A stretch of 64,000 nt of DNA from Bordetella parapertussis (GTDB taxonomy: Bacteria > Bacteroidota > Bacteroidia > Chitinophagales > Chitinophagaceae). Where the stretch lies: positions 1-64,000 of the forward strand of contig CALQJX020000009.1 of assembly GCA_943331005.2 (NCBI GenBank), in the 5' to 3' direction. Numbering within the stretch: position 1 is the first letter of the stretch; every line of letters begins with the position of its first letter. The position numbers and the translations under genes were made by a program. The notes under the pieces were generated by a model. That model did not search any database. It was not told where the DNA came from and worked only from the letters and a program-made list of their open reading frames with translations. Below are positions 46,255 through 56,182 of this stretch, in pieces.

Positions 46255-46332
46255 TTAGGGGTGCCTTAAATATACCGGCTGAGATCATACCCTTGTACCA
46301 GATCAGGATAATGCCTGCGTATGGAAAAAGTA
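46255..46332 (+). ncRNA. Thiamine pyrophosphate (TPP) riboswitch
   Basis: The region contains the conserved THI-box blocks in order: AGGGGTGCC (46257-46265), CGGCTGAGATCATACCC (46276-46292), then CAGATCAGGATAATGCC and GCGTATGGAAAA. These are the aptamer segments that bind TPP. A terminator hairpin follows directly, and the thiamine genes start 65 bp downstream. Binding of TPP is expected to favour termination and so repress the thi operon. A -7 element TATTTTTG at 46238-46245 lies just upstream. Confidence 0.95.
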
Positions 46333-46333
46333 T

Positions 46334-46368
46334 CGGGCAGCATATGCTGCTTCTTCAGCCCGTTTTTT
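46334..46368 (+). terminator. Riboswitch expression platform (intrinsic terminator)
   Basis: CGGGC (46334-46338) and GCCCG (46358-46362) enclose an inner AGCATATGCT hairpin and are followed by TTTTTT (46363-46368). Its position right after the TPP aptamer and 30 bp before thiS suggests control by transcription termination. Confidence 0.85.
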
Positions 46369-46397
46369 AGTCTTCCCTGCTGTGCACAATTTTGTGT

Positions 46398-46601
46398 ATG
46401 ACCGTCTACATCAACAATAAACCAACAGAACTGGCTGATGCCGCTGTGATAAGCCATGCGCTATCCGCACTGGGTATTGAAGCCCGTAATGGCATGGCAC
46501 TGGCCGTGAACAGCGATGTGATACCACGCCCCGAATGGGACAACTACACACTGAAAGAACACGATAAAATAATGATCATAAAAGCTACGCAGGGTGGATA
46601 A
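46398..46601 (+). CDS. thiS: Sulfur carrier protein ThiS
   Basis: From the ATG at 46398 this is a 67-residue ubiquitin-like protein (MTVYINNKPTELAD) with the C-terminal diglycine (ATQGG). That terminus is adenylated and thiocarboxylated to donate sulfur for thiazole synthesis. Conserved features include the RNGMALAVNSDVIPR strand and HDKIMIIKATQGG. It is the first gene after the TPP riboswitch and the first of the cluster thiS-C-D-E-G. The ThiF-type adenylyltransferase that would activate it is not in the cluster. Confidence 0.93.
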   Translation: MTVYINNKPTELADAAVISHALSALGIEARNGMALAVNSDVIPRPEWDNYTLKEHDKIMIIKATQGG

Positions 46602-46620
46602 CGCCCGACTGGCTGCATAA

Positions 46621-48501
<1,881 letters not shown>

Positions 48502-48513
48502 CAACAATGCCTG

Positions 48514-49296
48514 ATGACCGATTCTGAACTATCCGTAATTTCCGGAAAAGAAAATACTACAGTCCTTACCATTGCCGGCTTCGACCCATCGGGCGGAGCC
48601 GGCGTGCTGGCTGATGTAAAGACCTTTGAAGCAAACGGCATACTGGGATTTGGTGTGGTAACAGCACTAACGTGGCAAAACGATATTGAGTTCGATAAAG
48701 TAGACTGGGTGGCACCGGAAAAGATAGAGGAACAGATTGCTGTTTTGCTCCGTCGTTTCAGCATCAGGTACATAAAAATAGGCCTCATAGAAAGTATGGA
48801 GGTGCTGAACCGGATAGTGAACTTTCTGCACGATCGCATCACAGATCCGGTGATAGTTTATGACCCTATCATAAAAGCAAGTGCCGGTTTTACATTTCAT
48901 AAAGAGCCTGCATTGTTTCACAGCATTTTCGACAGGATATACTGTATAACACCCAATATACCTGAGGCCGAATGGCTCTTCGGAAAAGAATACCTTACAG
49001 AAACACTGGAAGACAAAAGCGAAACACTGAACATATACCTGAAGGGAGGTCACGGAGGCACCAACACTATTACAGATATGCTGTTCGTAAAAGACCATAC
49101 CTACGTCTTTACCAACGACAAACTGCCACATGGTGCCAAACATGGCAGCGGCTGTGTATTGTCTGCCGCACTGGCTGCCGCACTGGCGCTGGGCAAAGAC
49201 TTGCCCGACGCGGCTGAAACAGCCAACCAATACACCCATCAGTATCTGGCAAGCAGCAACACTTTACTGGGCTTTCATAAACCATTGCAGCCATGA
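48514..49296 (+). CDS. thiD: Hydroxymethylpyrimidine / phosphomethylpyrimidine kinase
   Basis: The 260-residue ribokinase-fold enzyme phosphorylates the pyrimidine made by ThiC. It shows the N-terminal AGFDPSGGAGVLADVKTFEANG segment, a TALTWQND loop, DPIIKASAGF and the C-terminal catalytic region HGAKHGSGCVLSAALAA. The length is typical (about 260-270). Its stop overlaps the thiE start by 4 nt (ATGA), which indicates translational coupling. Confidence 0.94.
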   Translation: MTDSELSVISGKENTTVLTIAGFDPSGGAGVLADVKTFEANGILGFGVVTALTWQNDIEFDKVDWVAPEKIEEQIAVLLRRFSIRYIKIGLIESMEVLNRIVNFLHDRITDPVIVYDPIIKASAGFTFHKEPALFHSIFDRIYCITPNIPEAEWLFGKEYLTETLEDKSETLNIYLKGGHGGTNTITDMLFVKDHTYVFTNDKLPHGAKHGSGCVLSAALAAALALGKDLPDAAETANQYTHQYLASSNTLLGFHKPLQP

Positions 49297-50006
49297 GACC
49301 TATCAGCAAATTGCATTTCATAACTACCAGCGCAGCTACTGCCGAACTTGCCTGCAAGGGCGGAGCCAACTGGATACAGCTGCGATTGAAAAATGTAACT
49401 TACGACCAGTACAAGGCGGAGGCTTTGAAGGTGCAGGAAGTATGCAAGAGCTATGGCGCAACACTCATCATAAACGATAATGCCAGGCTGGCACTGGACA
49501 TACAGGCAGATGGTGTTCATCTGGGCAAGGAAGATATTATGACAGCTGACGATGAAGCAGCATTGATAGCCGGCAATTATATCATTGGCCGAACTACCAA
49601 TACACTGGAAGATATCCTTAGCCTTGCCGGAAAGCACATTAGTTATGTGGGGCTGGGACCATTCAGGTTTACAAATACCAAACAAAATCTAAGCCCGATA
49701 CTGGGTATAGAAGGCTATAGAAACACACTCAACCAACTAAAGAACAACAGCACCTCCTACCCTCCTGTTATTGCCATAGGAGGCGTCATTCAGTATGATA
49801 TACCCTCTCTGCTGGAAACCGGAGTGCATGGCATAGCTGTATCGGGGGCAATAGCAAATGCTGCCGATGTACCTGCGAAAACTGCCGACTTTGTCGCGAT
49901 CATCAATAAGCCTACGATAGCACCTAAAGACGAATTTGCTACCGGCAATGTACTCAATGCAACAGATCTGCTCTCTACAATAGGAAACATGATCACAGAC
50001 CTCTGA
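49293..50006 (+). CDS. thiE: Thiamine phosphate synthase
   Basis: The 237-residue TIM-barrel enzyme joins the pyrimidine and thiazole halves to thiamine phosphate. It shows GANWIQLRLKN, the LIINDNARLALDIQADGVHLG core, IIGRTTNT, YVGLGPFRFTNTK and the phosphate-binding VIAIGGV. HGIAVSGAI is near the end of the barrel. The C-terminus extends about 25 residues beyond the usual ~210. It overlaps thiD by 4 nt and is followed by thiG after 33 bp. Confidence 0.93.
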   Translation: MRPISKLHFITTSAATAELACKGGANWIQLRLKNVTYDQYKAEALKVQEVCKSYGATLIINDNARLALDIQADGVHLGKEDIMTADDEAALIAGNYIIGRTTNTLEDILSLAGKHISYVGLGPFRFTNTKQNLSPILGIEGYRNTLNQLKNNSTSYPPVIAIGGVIQYDIPSLLETGVHGIAVSGAIANAADVPAKTADFVAIINKPTIAPKDEFATGNVLNATDLLSTIGNMITDL

Positions 50007-50039
50007 CCTTATCATCTCTCACAAAACAAATTCAAGAAC

Positions 50040-50810
50040 ATGAACGATACGCTGAAGATAGCAGACAAGATATTTACCTCCCGCCTCTTTACTGGCACCG
50101 GCAAGTTTGGTGACCATAACCTTATGGAGCATGCATTGCTTGCATCGGGATCTGAGCTGGTTACAGTGGCACTGAGGCGCATAAGTACCGACGGCGAAGA
50201 TGATGACATATTGCGTCACCTGCAACATTCCCACATCAATCTGCTTCCCAACACATCTGGTGTACGCAATGCAGATGAGGCTGTGTTTGCAGCAAAGCTG
50301 GCACGCGAAGCCATGCAGACCAACTGGCTGAAACTGGAGATACACCCCGACCCTAAATACCTGATGCCCGACCCGATAGAAACGCTAAAAGCAGCAGAAC
50401 GCCTGGTGAAAGAAGGCTTCGTGGTGCTACCCTACATTCATGCCGACCCGGTATTATGTAAGCGCCTGGAGGAAGTAGGCGTTGCAGCGGTAATGCCACT
50501 TGGCGCACCTATAGGCAGCAACATGGGGCTAAAAACACTTGAATTCCTACAGATAATAATAGAGCAGAGCAATATACCTGTTATTGTAGATGCAGGAATA
50601 GGCACCCCAAGCCATGCGGCAGCAGCCATGGAAATAGGCGCCGATGCGGTATTGGTAAATACTGCCATTGCTGCCGCAGGAGATCCTGTAATGATCGCTA
50701 CTGCTTTCAGAATGGCTGTAGAGGCCGGAAGGATGGCCAGGAATGCACAACCTGCCTCTGTGAAACGACATGCTGAAAGCAGCAGTCCGCTTACCGATTT
50801 TCTGAATTAA
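50040..50810 (+). CDS. thiG: Thiazole synthase
   Basis: The 256-residue TIM-barrel enzyme makes the thiazole phosphate from deoxyxylulose phosphate, dehydroglycine and ThiS thiocarboxylate. It shows [12 protein letters not shown], the [16 protein letters not shown] segment (with the residues around the imine-forming Lys region), [20 protein letters not shown], and [28 protein letters not shown] split across the C-terminal half. It is the last gene of the cluster. The dehydroglycine supplier (ThiH or ThiO) is missing here and must be elsewhere. Confidence 0.95.
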   Translation: MNDTLKIADKIFTSRLFTGTGKFGDHNLMEHALLASGSELVTVALRRISTDGEDDDILRHLQHSHINLLPNTSGVRNADEAVFAAKLAREAMQTNWLKLEIHPDPKYLMPDPIETLKAAERLVKEGFVVLPYIHADPVLCKRLEEVGVAAVMPLGAPIGSNMGLKTLEFLQIIIEQSNIPVIVDAGIGTPSHAAAAMEIGADAVLVNTAIAAAGDPVMIATAFRMAVEAGRMARNAQPASVKRHAESSSPLTDFLN

Positions 50811-50907
50811 GGCGTGTAACAAAGTATTTTATTAAAGGGTTTCGCAATGAGCAAAACAGGCTATTGCAGCCCCTTTCTCATTCGTAGACAGTTGCCCTTA
50901 AGTTTCA

Positions 50908-50915
50908 TATATTTG
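50908..50915 (+). promoter_or_regulatory. -7 element of the 57-residue membrane protein gene
   Basis: TATATTTG at 50908-50915 matches TAnnTTTG and lies 28 nt before the ATG at 50944. No -33 element is clear at the right spacing. Confidence 0.45.
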
Positions 50916-50943
50916 TTATACAATACACCTCAAACCAACTACC

Positions 50944-51117
50944 ATGAACAAATTCAAATATCACTTTCTTATCGCCTCTATGATATTGGTATTTATGGGC
51001 GCAATGATGAAACTGGAAAATTTTGACAACTACCGCCCCAGTTTTATTGCCGGTATTCTGAACTTCTCTGTTTTTATGTATTTCTACATGACAGACAGAA
51101 GGAAGAAACTTGGCTAA
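50944..51117 (+). CDS. Small two-helix membrane protein (57 aa)
   Basis: This short open frame encodes 57 residues. Two hydrophobic helices, at about 8-20 (FLIASMILVFMGA) and 33-49 (FIAGILNFSVFMYFY), are separated by a polar loop, and the tail is basic (TDRRKKLG). A -7 box lies 28 nt upstream. I cannot assign a function. The loop GAMMKLENFD faintly recalls the short loop between the two helices of GldL-like proteins, but this is weak. Composition and promoter support a real gene. Confidence 0.55.
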   Translation: MNKFKYHFLIASMILVFMGAMMKLENFDNYRPSFIAGILNFSVFMYFYMTDRRKKLG

Positions 51118-51713
51118 CCAAACCACAGAGGCAAGAGCTACTTTGCAGCCAGATTACACATAGACTATTGCAGCATAAATGTGAATTGCGCACTTTTTAT
51201 GGAAATATTTTTTTGCTCATCTATGCGTTGATAATCAATGTTTAGATATGAATCCTCTGCGCATTCTTTGCGCAAAAATTGCGCACTATAACTGGTTAAA
51301 AAATTCATATAAATCAGAGGAAAATATGTAATGGAGCGTAAATTGGGTAAAAAACTAAAAGGTTGCATAGCGGGTTCATTGTAAGCCTAAAACGCACAAA
51401 TGCCGTGCCACTGATAGTGAATGCAGCCGCTATGACAGAGAAAGATATCCACAAATTTTATGGCCGCTGCGAAATGCTGATATGCTAGGAACGGAGCGTG
51501 AACACCAATCTGGAGATTGGCAGCAGTGATGACGTAGACGTAGAGACTACGCAAAGTGAGGGGTAAAGGCGTTACAAACGCCCTACCGCAGCATCCTCGT
51601 TGCAAAAGAGGACGAGTGGGGTGCTACTTGCCACGTAAAATTTTGGCCGCTATTTTGTAGTTTCACAGCTTCTATTTACCACTCCTGTTGTGTCCAAATT
51701 CGGATCCTGAGTT
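51118..51713. repeat. 596-bp intergenic region rich in short repeats
   Basis: AATTGCGCACT occurs at 51184-51194 and 51277-51287. The palindrome TGCGCA appears four times between 51188 and 51286. Further right are short inverted repeats: CCAATC/GATTGG (near 51509-51524), CGTAG/CTACG, and GGCGTT/AACGCC (near 51567-51583). No convincing gene is present, though low-quality open frames exist. It may be a dispersed repeat or a decayed mobile element. Confidence 0.4.
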
Positions 51714-52481
51714 ATGAAATGTATACTAAAAACGAATCTGTATAGATTTTCTCTCCTTTTGCAGGTTTTCATGGGACAATATTGTTATGGACAAAATAAT
51801 AGTACTGACACTCTGTTTGATCAATTCAGAAAAGACAATCTAATAGAACTGAGAGAACATCAAGGTCAAGTAGTGTGGGATGACGATACACGCGAAACGT
51901 ATTACTTACTACTTTCTACTCACCCAGCAGATGTTCTTATAAAGTATATTGAAGATTCAATCCCGGCAGTTCGCGCACAAATATTTGCTGGCTTAGTTCA
52001 AAAAAATGCAGATGAAAAGATACTTAGTGAAATTCTAAACAGGCACTTAGGTGATACAGCAAAATTCACTCTCAGCACTACTGATGTAGTGATAACATGG
52101 TCGGTAAGAGAATACATGCAGACACTCGTAAGCAGCAAAGCTAACAACAAAGTACCGGAAGTAGATTTTAAGACGCGGTTAGAGAAAATAAGGCGCGACC
52201 GGTATTCAGTTATCGCTGGGGCTCGTCACGGTATTATCTCTAAAGATTGCATGTTACGAGTTGATAGTTTGACATGTTCTTTGAAATGGGCTAAAATAAC
52301 TTCATTTACACTTACTGCTAAGGGATCGACAATGACGTCGGGAAATGTTTTGACCAAACGAATGAAAAGAAAAATCCGGAAGTTGAGATCGGGTGAACGC
52401 ATCTTTATCGAAAATATTAAGGCGGAAGGGCCTGACAAAATAACGAGGCAACTACCCTCTATTTCATTGAAAATAAAGTAA
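51714..52481 (+). CDS. Hypothetical exported protein with GldM-like C-terminus
   Basis: The 255-residue protein has an N-terminal signal (hydrophobic stretch, cleavage near YCYGQ at residue 26). A helical middle part recalls a HEAT-type pair (HPADVLIKYIEDSIPAVRAQ). The C-terminal ~65 residues (SFTLTAKGSTM, GERIFIENIKAEGPD, LPSISLKI) resemble the C-terminal domain of the gliding-motility/T9SS protein GldM and its relatives. This resemblance is by eye and is inference. There are two Cys in the mature part (KDCMLRVDSLTC). It may be a periplasmic envelope protein. It is a single gene next to the repeat-rich gap. Confidence 0.5.
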   Translation: MKCILKTNLYRFSLLLQVFMGQYCYGQNNSTDTLFDQFRKDNLIELREHQGQVVWDDDTRETYYLLLSTHPADVLIKYIEDSIPAVRAQIFAGLVQKNADEKILSEILNRHLGDTAKFTLSTTDVVITWSVREYMQTLVSSKANNKVPEVDFKTRLEKIRRDRYSVIAGARHGIISKDCMLRVDSLTCSLKWAKITSFTLTAKGSTMTSGNVLTKRMKRKIRKLRSGERIFIENIKAEGPDKITRQLPSISLKIK

Positions 52482-52558
52482 TTAAGCCATCGAGTTTATA
52501 TACTGGCTCGATATTCCAGTCCTGGTATACAACATAACCGGCTCAGAGAGCGGGTTAT

Positions 52559-52909
52559 CTAGTCTTCCAGGTTTTTGATCATTGTGAAGAGCATGCGGGA
52601 TAGCGAGTCGTACTCTTTTTTAAGCTCTTCAATCATCTCAGTTGTTATTTCATTTTCATCTCTCAGAAAAGTAATAAGCGCTGCACACTCGAACGCCGAA
52701 CCCCGCGCTATTACATAGAAATTACGCCTGTCTTTGTTGCTGAACTTAGCACTGCCTTCTGCAATATTCAGCATGATGCTCAGGCTGGCACGTCCTAATT
52801 GGTCTCTGGCATAGCCGGGAATAGACTTATTGCCTTTCAACAAACGATAAATTACTTGATTTACCGAGTACGCCTTTTTATAAACGTCGAGATTTTCGTA
52901 TGGAAACAT
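52559..52909 (-). CDS. Four-helix bundle protein (23S IVS/S23 family)
   Basis: The 116-residue protein belongs to the four-helix-bundle family, related to proteins encoded in 23S rRNA intervening sequences. It shows the N-terminal ENLDVYKKAY, DQLGRASLSIMLNIAEGSAK (core helix motif) and RRNFYVIARGSAFECAALI. The length is typical (about 115-125). The biochemical role is unknown. It is a stand-alone gene on the minus strand, downstream of tRNA-Leu and its terminator, and is not inside an rRNA gene. Confidence 0.88.
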   Translation of the reverse strand: MFPYENLDVYKKAYSVNQVIYRLLKGNKSIPGYARDQLGRASLSIMLNIAEGSAKFSNKDRRNFYVIARGSAFECAALITFLRDENEITTEMIEELKKEYDSLSRMLFTMIKNLED

Positions 52910-52975
52910 GAAATGAGGTTTCCTGATAAAAATACATAATTAGAGCGGGAAAGGGAGCGGGAGCGAGGGAAAAAC

Positions 52976-53016
52976 AGGAAAGGGAGGGTTCGCTCTCGCT
53001 CACCGCTCCCTTTCCT
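52976..53016. terminator. Terminator downstream of tRNA-Leu
   Basis: AGGAAAGGGAG (52976-52986) and CTCCCTTTCCT (53006-53016) are perfect 11-bp arms. On the minus strand the stem is followed by GTTTTT, and on the plus strand by ATTTTT. It lies 8 bp past the tRNA 3' end. A second run of purine-rich sequence, at 52942-52970, could pair alternatively. Confidence 0.8.
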
Positions 53017-53023
53017 ATTTTTG

Positions 53024-53107
53024 TGCCCAGGAATGGATTCGAACCATCACACCCTTGCAGGCGCTGCGACCTGAACACAGTGCGTCTACCAATTTCGCCA
53101 CCTGGGC
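53024..53107 (-). tRNA. tRNA-Leu (anticodon CAG)
   Basis: The 84-nt minus-strand sequence folds as a class II tRNA. The acceptor stem GCCCAGG pairs with CCTGGGC. The D-arm is TGGCGAAATTGGTAGACGC. The anticodon stem CTGTG/CGCAG encloses TTCAGGT with anticodon CAG. A variable arm follows, and the T-arm has GGTTCGAATCC. The 3' CCA is not encoded. A good promoter precedes it at 53134-53164. Confidence 0.95.
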
Positions 53108-53133
53108 ATTTGAGGTATTGCATTCAGGGAGTG

Positions 53134-53164
53134 CAAAAGTAAGTAAGTTTTTGGTAATTGCAAA
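53134..53164 (-). promoter_or_regulatory. Promoter of tRNA-Leu
   Basis: On the minus strand TTTG (53164-53161), a 19-bp spacer and TACTTTTG (53141-53134) form a full consensus promoter. The extension GCACTCC is identical to that at rpsL. The tRNA 5' end follows 26 bp downstream of the -7 box. Confidence 0.78.
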
Positions 53165-53172
53165 TCTTTTTT

Positions 53173-53865
53173 TCAGACTTTCTTCTTAGTCAGCATCAGC
53201 TCATATCCTGCTACATTCATGAGCAGTAGCAGCATACCATAGAAGGTATCTTCGAAGGGTATTGTGACCATGCGGATACCGAGATTGTGCGCGTTGTTGT
53301 ATAGAACAACGGGCTCATCTGTAACTGCTCCGGTAAGCACTCCATTCGATAAAAAGAAGGGCAAGAGTATGAACAGGAACGTAACAAAAAACGAATTGAA
53401 ATAGCTGAAACGCACCCGCAACAGAAACACCAGAAATACTGACAAAAGCAGAAAGGTGATGGAAGTGTATAAGCGAGGCAGAAACATGAGCCCTAAGATG
53501 GCCAGAAACGTTGCTATGACCACTGCTGCAGTGTTGCCTACCTTGACATGCTGATCGACCGATAAATAGCGGCGCACACAGTAATAAGTGAATACACTGG
53601 CATAGGGTATGCATATAAAGAACAGACACTCCTCTAACGGGAGATTGTAGACAAAGATGCCGGTGAGGTAGCGGGGATTGAAGTGCCAGATACCCATGTG
53701 TGTGAACCATGCATCCCAAACCAGAAAGAAAACGGCCGTGAACAGGCAAGGCCATACAAAATAGCGCCAATGCTGCACAAACCTGAACCGCGGATGGAAT
53801 GAAAATACCAGCGGAAAGAAGATGCACAGAAAATCTACCAGTAAGTAGGTATACTGCTCAGGCAT
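53173..53865 (-). CDS. Lycopene cyclase, CrtYcd-like fused membrane type
   Basis: The 230-residue membrane protein has about seven hydrophobic segments and two repeated lycopene-cyclase domains. Each half has the family pattern. The first is [13 protein letters not shown]...[21 protein letters not shown] followed by [11 protein letters not shown], where PLEE is the conserved acidic motif. The second ends with [14 protein letters not shown] and IPFEDTFYG. It converts lycopene to beta-carotene. The start overlaps the crtZ stop by 8 nt. It is the last gene of the carotenoid operon. Confidence 0.88.
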   Translation of the reverse strand: MPEQYTYLLVDFLCIFFPLVFSFHPRFRFVQHWRYFVWPCLFTAVFFLVWDAWFTHMGIWHFNPRYLTGIFVYNLPLEECLFFICIPYASVFTYYCVRRYLSVDQHVKVGNTAAVVIATFLAILGLMFLPRLYTSITFLLLSVFLVFLLRVRFSYFNSFFVTFLFILLPFFLSNGVLTGAVTDEPVVLYNNAHNLGIRMVTIPFEDTFYGMLLLLMNVAGYELMLTKKKV

Positions 53866-54331
53866 TGGCTTGTTTCTTTTTCATAGCCTCGGTGAAATAG
53901 CGGAAGGGAACCCAAAGCATACCAAAACACTCTCCATCTTCCTTACCCAGGTGCTTATGGTGCATTTTGTGCGCCCTGCGAATGGCCCTGAAATAGACAT
54001 TATCGGTATTGCGCAGCAATTTGAATCGCTGATGAATAAAGATATCGTGTACCACAAAATAGGCAAAGCCATAAATAGTGATACCCAGCCCTATGAAGAA
54101 CAGAGGCGTGAGTGAGGTGTATAACCCCAGTGCCAGGCACAATATACCCGGTGTGGCGAATATGAGAAAGAAGTAATCGTTCTTCTCAAAAAACGAAGTG
54201 GGATTCTTCTTATGATGATCTTCGTGCAGGAACCACAGGAAGCCATGCATCAGGTATTTGTGCGCGAGCCACGCTACTGCTTCCATACCAAAGAAGGAAG
54301 CCAGGAATATGATCGTATATATCTGCCACAT
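53858..54331 (-). CDS. crtZ: Beta-carotene hydroxylase
   Basis: The 157-residue membrane di-iron enzyme adds hydroxyl groups to the beta-ionone rings, giving zeaxanthin. Its four His clusters are all present: HKYLMH, HEDHH, HDIFIH and HKMHHKH. These match the fatty-acid-hydroxylase/CrtZ pattern, and the length matches CrtZ (about 160). It overlaps the cyclase gene by 8 nt and follows the SRPBCC gene by 2 nt, so translation is probably coupled. Confidence 0.92.
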   Translation of the reverse strand: MWQIYTIIFLASFFGMEAVAWLAHKYLMHGFLWFLHEDHHKKNPTSFFEKNDYFFLIFATPGILCLALGLYTSLTPLFFIGLGITIYGFAYFVVHDIFIHQRFKLLRNTDNVYFRAIRRAHKMHHKHLGKEDGECFGMLWVPFRYFTEAMKKKQANA

Positions 54332-54333
54332 AA

Positions 54334-54807
54334 TTATTTCGCAATGTACTCACCAAAGAGTTGATTCAATTTAGTTTCTCTGAATTTAAAGATCTCTTTC
54401 AATTTATTTTCAATTATCAGGCTGTGCATTAGCACACCAAGCACGCCAAGCGGCAGTGCATACTTCACCACATCTGTCATGCGCACGCCACCCGGAACCG
54501 CCTCGAAGGTATGGGTATGCTGCCACAAACTGTAAGGGCCTCGCTCCTGCATATCTGTAAAGACATGAGGCGCATTGACCCCTGTAATAACAGTGCGCCA
54601 GCGCATGGGAATACCCAACATGGGGCGTACTGTATAATCTATCTCCATGCCACTATAAATGGGCTCATCGGTGAGTTTTGTGTGTATCACAAACTTCATT
54701 TCGGGAGGGGTAATAACAGAGAGATTCTTGGGGGTAGAGAAAAAAGCCCAAGCCTCCTCTATACTGATCGGTAACAACTGCACACATTCCAGACTATAAA
54801 TTTTCAT
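54334..54807 (-). CDS. SRPBCC-family protein in the carotenoid operon
   Basis: The 157-residue protein has the START/polyketide-cyclase-like ligand-binding fold (SRPBCC). Seen are LLPISIEEAWAFFSTPKNLSVI near the N-terminus and MEIDYTVRPMLGIPMRW. The hydrophobic-cavity helix is PLGVLGVLMHSLIIENKL. Genes of this type often sit in carotenoid clusters of Bacteroidota, but their role is not known. It might bind a pigment or precursor (inference). It lies 5 bp downstream of idi and 2 bp upstream of crtZ. Confidence 0.82.
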   Translation of the reverse strand: MKIYSLECVQLLPISIEEAWAFFSTPKNLSVITPPEMKFVIHTKLTDEPIYSGMEIDYTVRPMLGIPMRWRTVITGVNAPHVFTDMQERGPYSLWQHTHTFEAVPGGVRMTDVVKYALPLGVLGVLMHSLIIENKLKEIFKFRETKLNQLFGEYIAK

Positions 54808-54812
54808 CTTAC

Positions 54813-55328
54813 TTAGTTTTTAAAAAGTTCTTTTTGATTTTGTTGTATGCAAATAATGAACCAGGGTGTAAAAGTTTCCGGTTCCTCTGCTATGCTTTGC
54901 ATGATCTCTTCTTTGCTCATGTATTTCCAATCGGCTACTTCATCGGCATCGGGTATTATATCGCCCTCGTAGTGACCAATGAACACATGATCGTATTCGT
55001 GCTCGGTGAGGCCATTGGTGAAAGCCGCCTTGTATACAAAAGTGAATGCAGGTGTGAGCGCACAAACAATACCCATTTCTTCCCTGAGGCGACGATTAGC
55101 AGCGGCCAACGATTCTTCTCCGGGTCGCGGATGACTGCAGCAAGTGTTTGTCCACTGCAATGCCGAGTGATACTTGCCTGCAGCACGCTGCTGCAACAAG
55201 AGCTCGCCACGACCATTGAATATGAATACCGAAATGGCTCGATGCAATACCCCTTCCACATGCGCCTGCAATTTTTCCATAGTGCCTACCTCTTTATCAG
55301 ACACATCTACCAATACTACCTGTTCCAT
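54813..55328 (-). CDS. idi: Isopentenyl-diphosphate delta-isomerase, type I
   Basis: The 171-residue Nudix-fold enzyme interconverts IPP and DMAPP. The catalytic Cys is near residue 63 in WTNTCCSHPRPGE. The Nudix-box region is LAAANRRLREEMG. The catalytic Glu motif lies in EHEYDHVFIG. The length matches type I enzymes (about 175). Its place between crtB and the SRPBCC gene indicates it feeds precursors to the carotenoid pathway. Confidence 0.92.
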   Translation of the reverse strand: MEQVVLVDVSDKEVGTMEKLQAHVEGVLHRAISVFIFNGRGELLLQQRAAGKYHSALQWTNTCCSHPRPGEESLAAANRRLREEMGIVCALTPAFTFVYKAAFTNGLTEHEYDHVFIGHYEGDIIPDADEVADWKYMSKEEIMQSIAEEPETFTPWFIICIQQNQKELFKN

Positions 55329-55337
55329 TCTACGCGT

Positions 55338-56174
55338 TTATATCATACTGAAACTATGTCTGAAATAAGACGTTACCAGCAAACTGAGTTTTCTTTGATT
55401 GGAGATACGTACCCGCTCCATGAGTATGCGGCCGGGAGGTATCTGCCTGATCTTGTTGAACAAACTTTTATAGTAGACATAAGCTACATACACACCAAAC
55501 CTGGCGGGCTTGGGCAACTGCCTGATGCCCTCGTGCGCTACCCTGAAGTCTTCTTCAATATCATTTTCTATCTGTGCCTTGTCGGCATCTGAGAAGGTCT
55601 TAAAAGCTATACCGGGAAAGTATAACCTACCCAGGTGTTCGTAATCGTCCTTGATATCACGAAGGAAGTTGACCTTCTGAAAGGCAGCACCCAACCTGCG
55701 GGCAGAATACTCCAGTTTGTTGTAAAGTGTATCATCGCCCTCGGTAAAGACACGCAGACACATAAGCCCCACTACCTCTGCCGAGCCTACTATATACTGA
55801 TCGTATGACTCTGCAGAATGTTCATTCTTATTCAGATCTGTCTCCATGCTATTGAGGAAACAAGTGATAAGTTCCGGCTGAATATTGTATTTATTCACTA
55901 CCCACTGAAAACTATTGAGAATAGGATTCATACTTATCTTCTGATCAATGGCCTTCCAGGTATGCTGTTTGAACTCTTCGAAAAGATCTGCTTTGTTGTA
56001 TTCATGAAAGGTATCTACGATCTCATCTGCAAAACGCACATAACCATATATGGCATATATAGCCTCATGTATATGCTTATCCAGGCAATAGATACCCATT
56101 GAAAAGCTGGTACTGTATGCCCGGGTAGTAAGCTTACTGCATGCAGCAGATACTTTATCGAACGTTTGTTTCAT
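55338..56174 (-). CDS. crtB: Phytoene synthase
   Basis: The 278-residue trans-isoprenyl diphosphate synthase condenses two geranylgeranyl diphosphates to phytoene. The first Asp-rich region reads YGYVRFADEIVD near residues 43-54. The second is NFLRDIKDDYEHLGRLYFP, with the DxxxD cluster, near 163-182. It is a head-to-head synthase; neighbouring crtI and crtZ favour phytoene over squalene. The length is typical. It starts 8 bp after crtI. Confidence 0.92.
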   Translation of the reverse strand: MKQTFDKVSAACSKLTTRAYSTSFSMGIYCLDKHIHEAIYAIYGYVRFADEIVDTFHEYNKADLFEEFKQHTWKAIDQKISMNPILNSFQWVVNKYNIQPELITCFLNSMETDLNKNEHSAESYDQYIVGSAEVVGLMCLRVFTEGDDTLYNKLEYSARRLGAAFQKVNFLRDIKDDYEHLGRLYFPGIAFKTFSDADKAQIENDIEEDFRVAHEGIRQLPKPARFGVYVAYVYYKSLFNKIRQIPPGRILMERVRISNQRKLSLLVTSYFRHSFSMI

Positions 56175-56182
56175 TGAATCTT

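Noticed and set aside
51387..51605. 72-codon minus-strand frame in the repeat-dense gap
   Set aside because: It has no recognisable domain, crosses several inverted repeats and has no promoter; it is unlikely to be a gene.
52559..52909. Intervening sequence of a 23S rRNA gene
   Set aside because: The encoded protein is of the IVS/S23 family, but no rRNA sequence flanks it. It is a normal stand-alone four-helix-bundle gene.
53315..53827. 170-codon minus-strand frame within the lycopene cyclase gene
   Set aside because: It is an out-of-frame shadow. The overlapping frame has the clear lycopene cyclase motifs.
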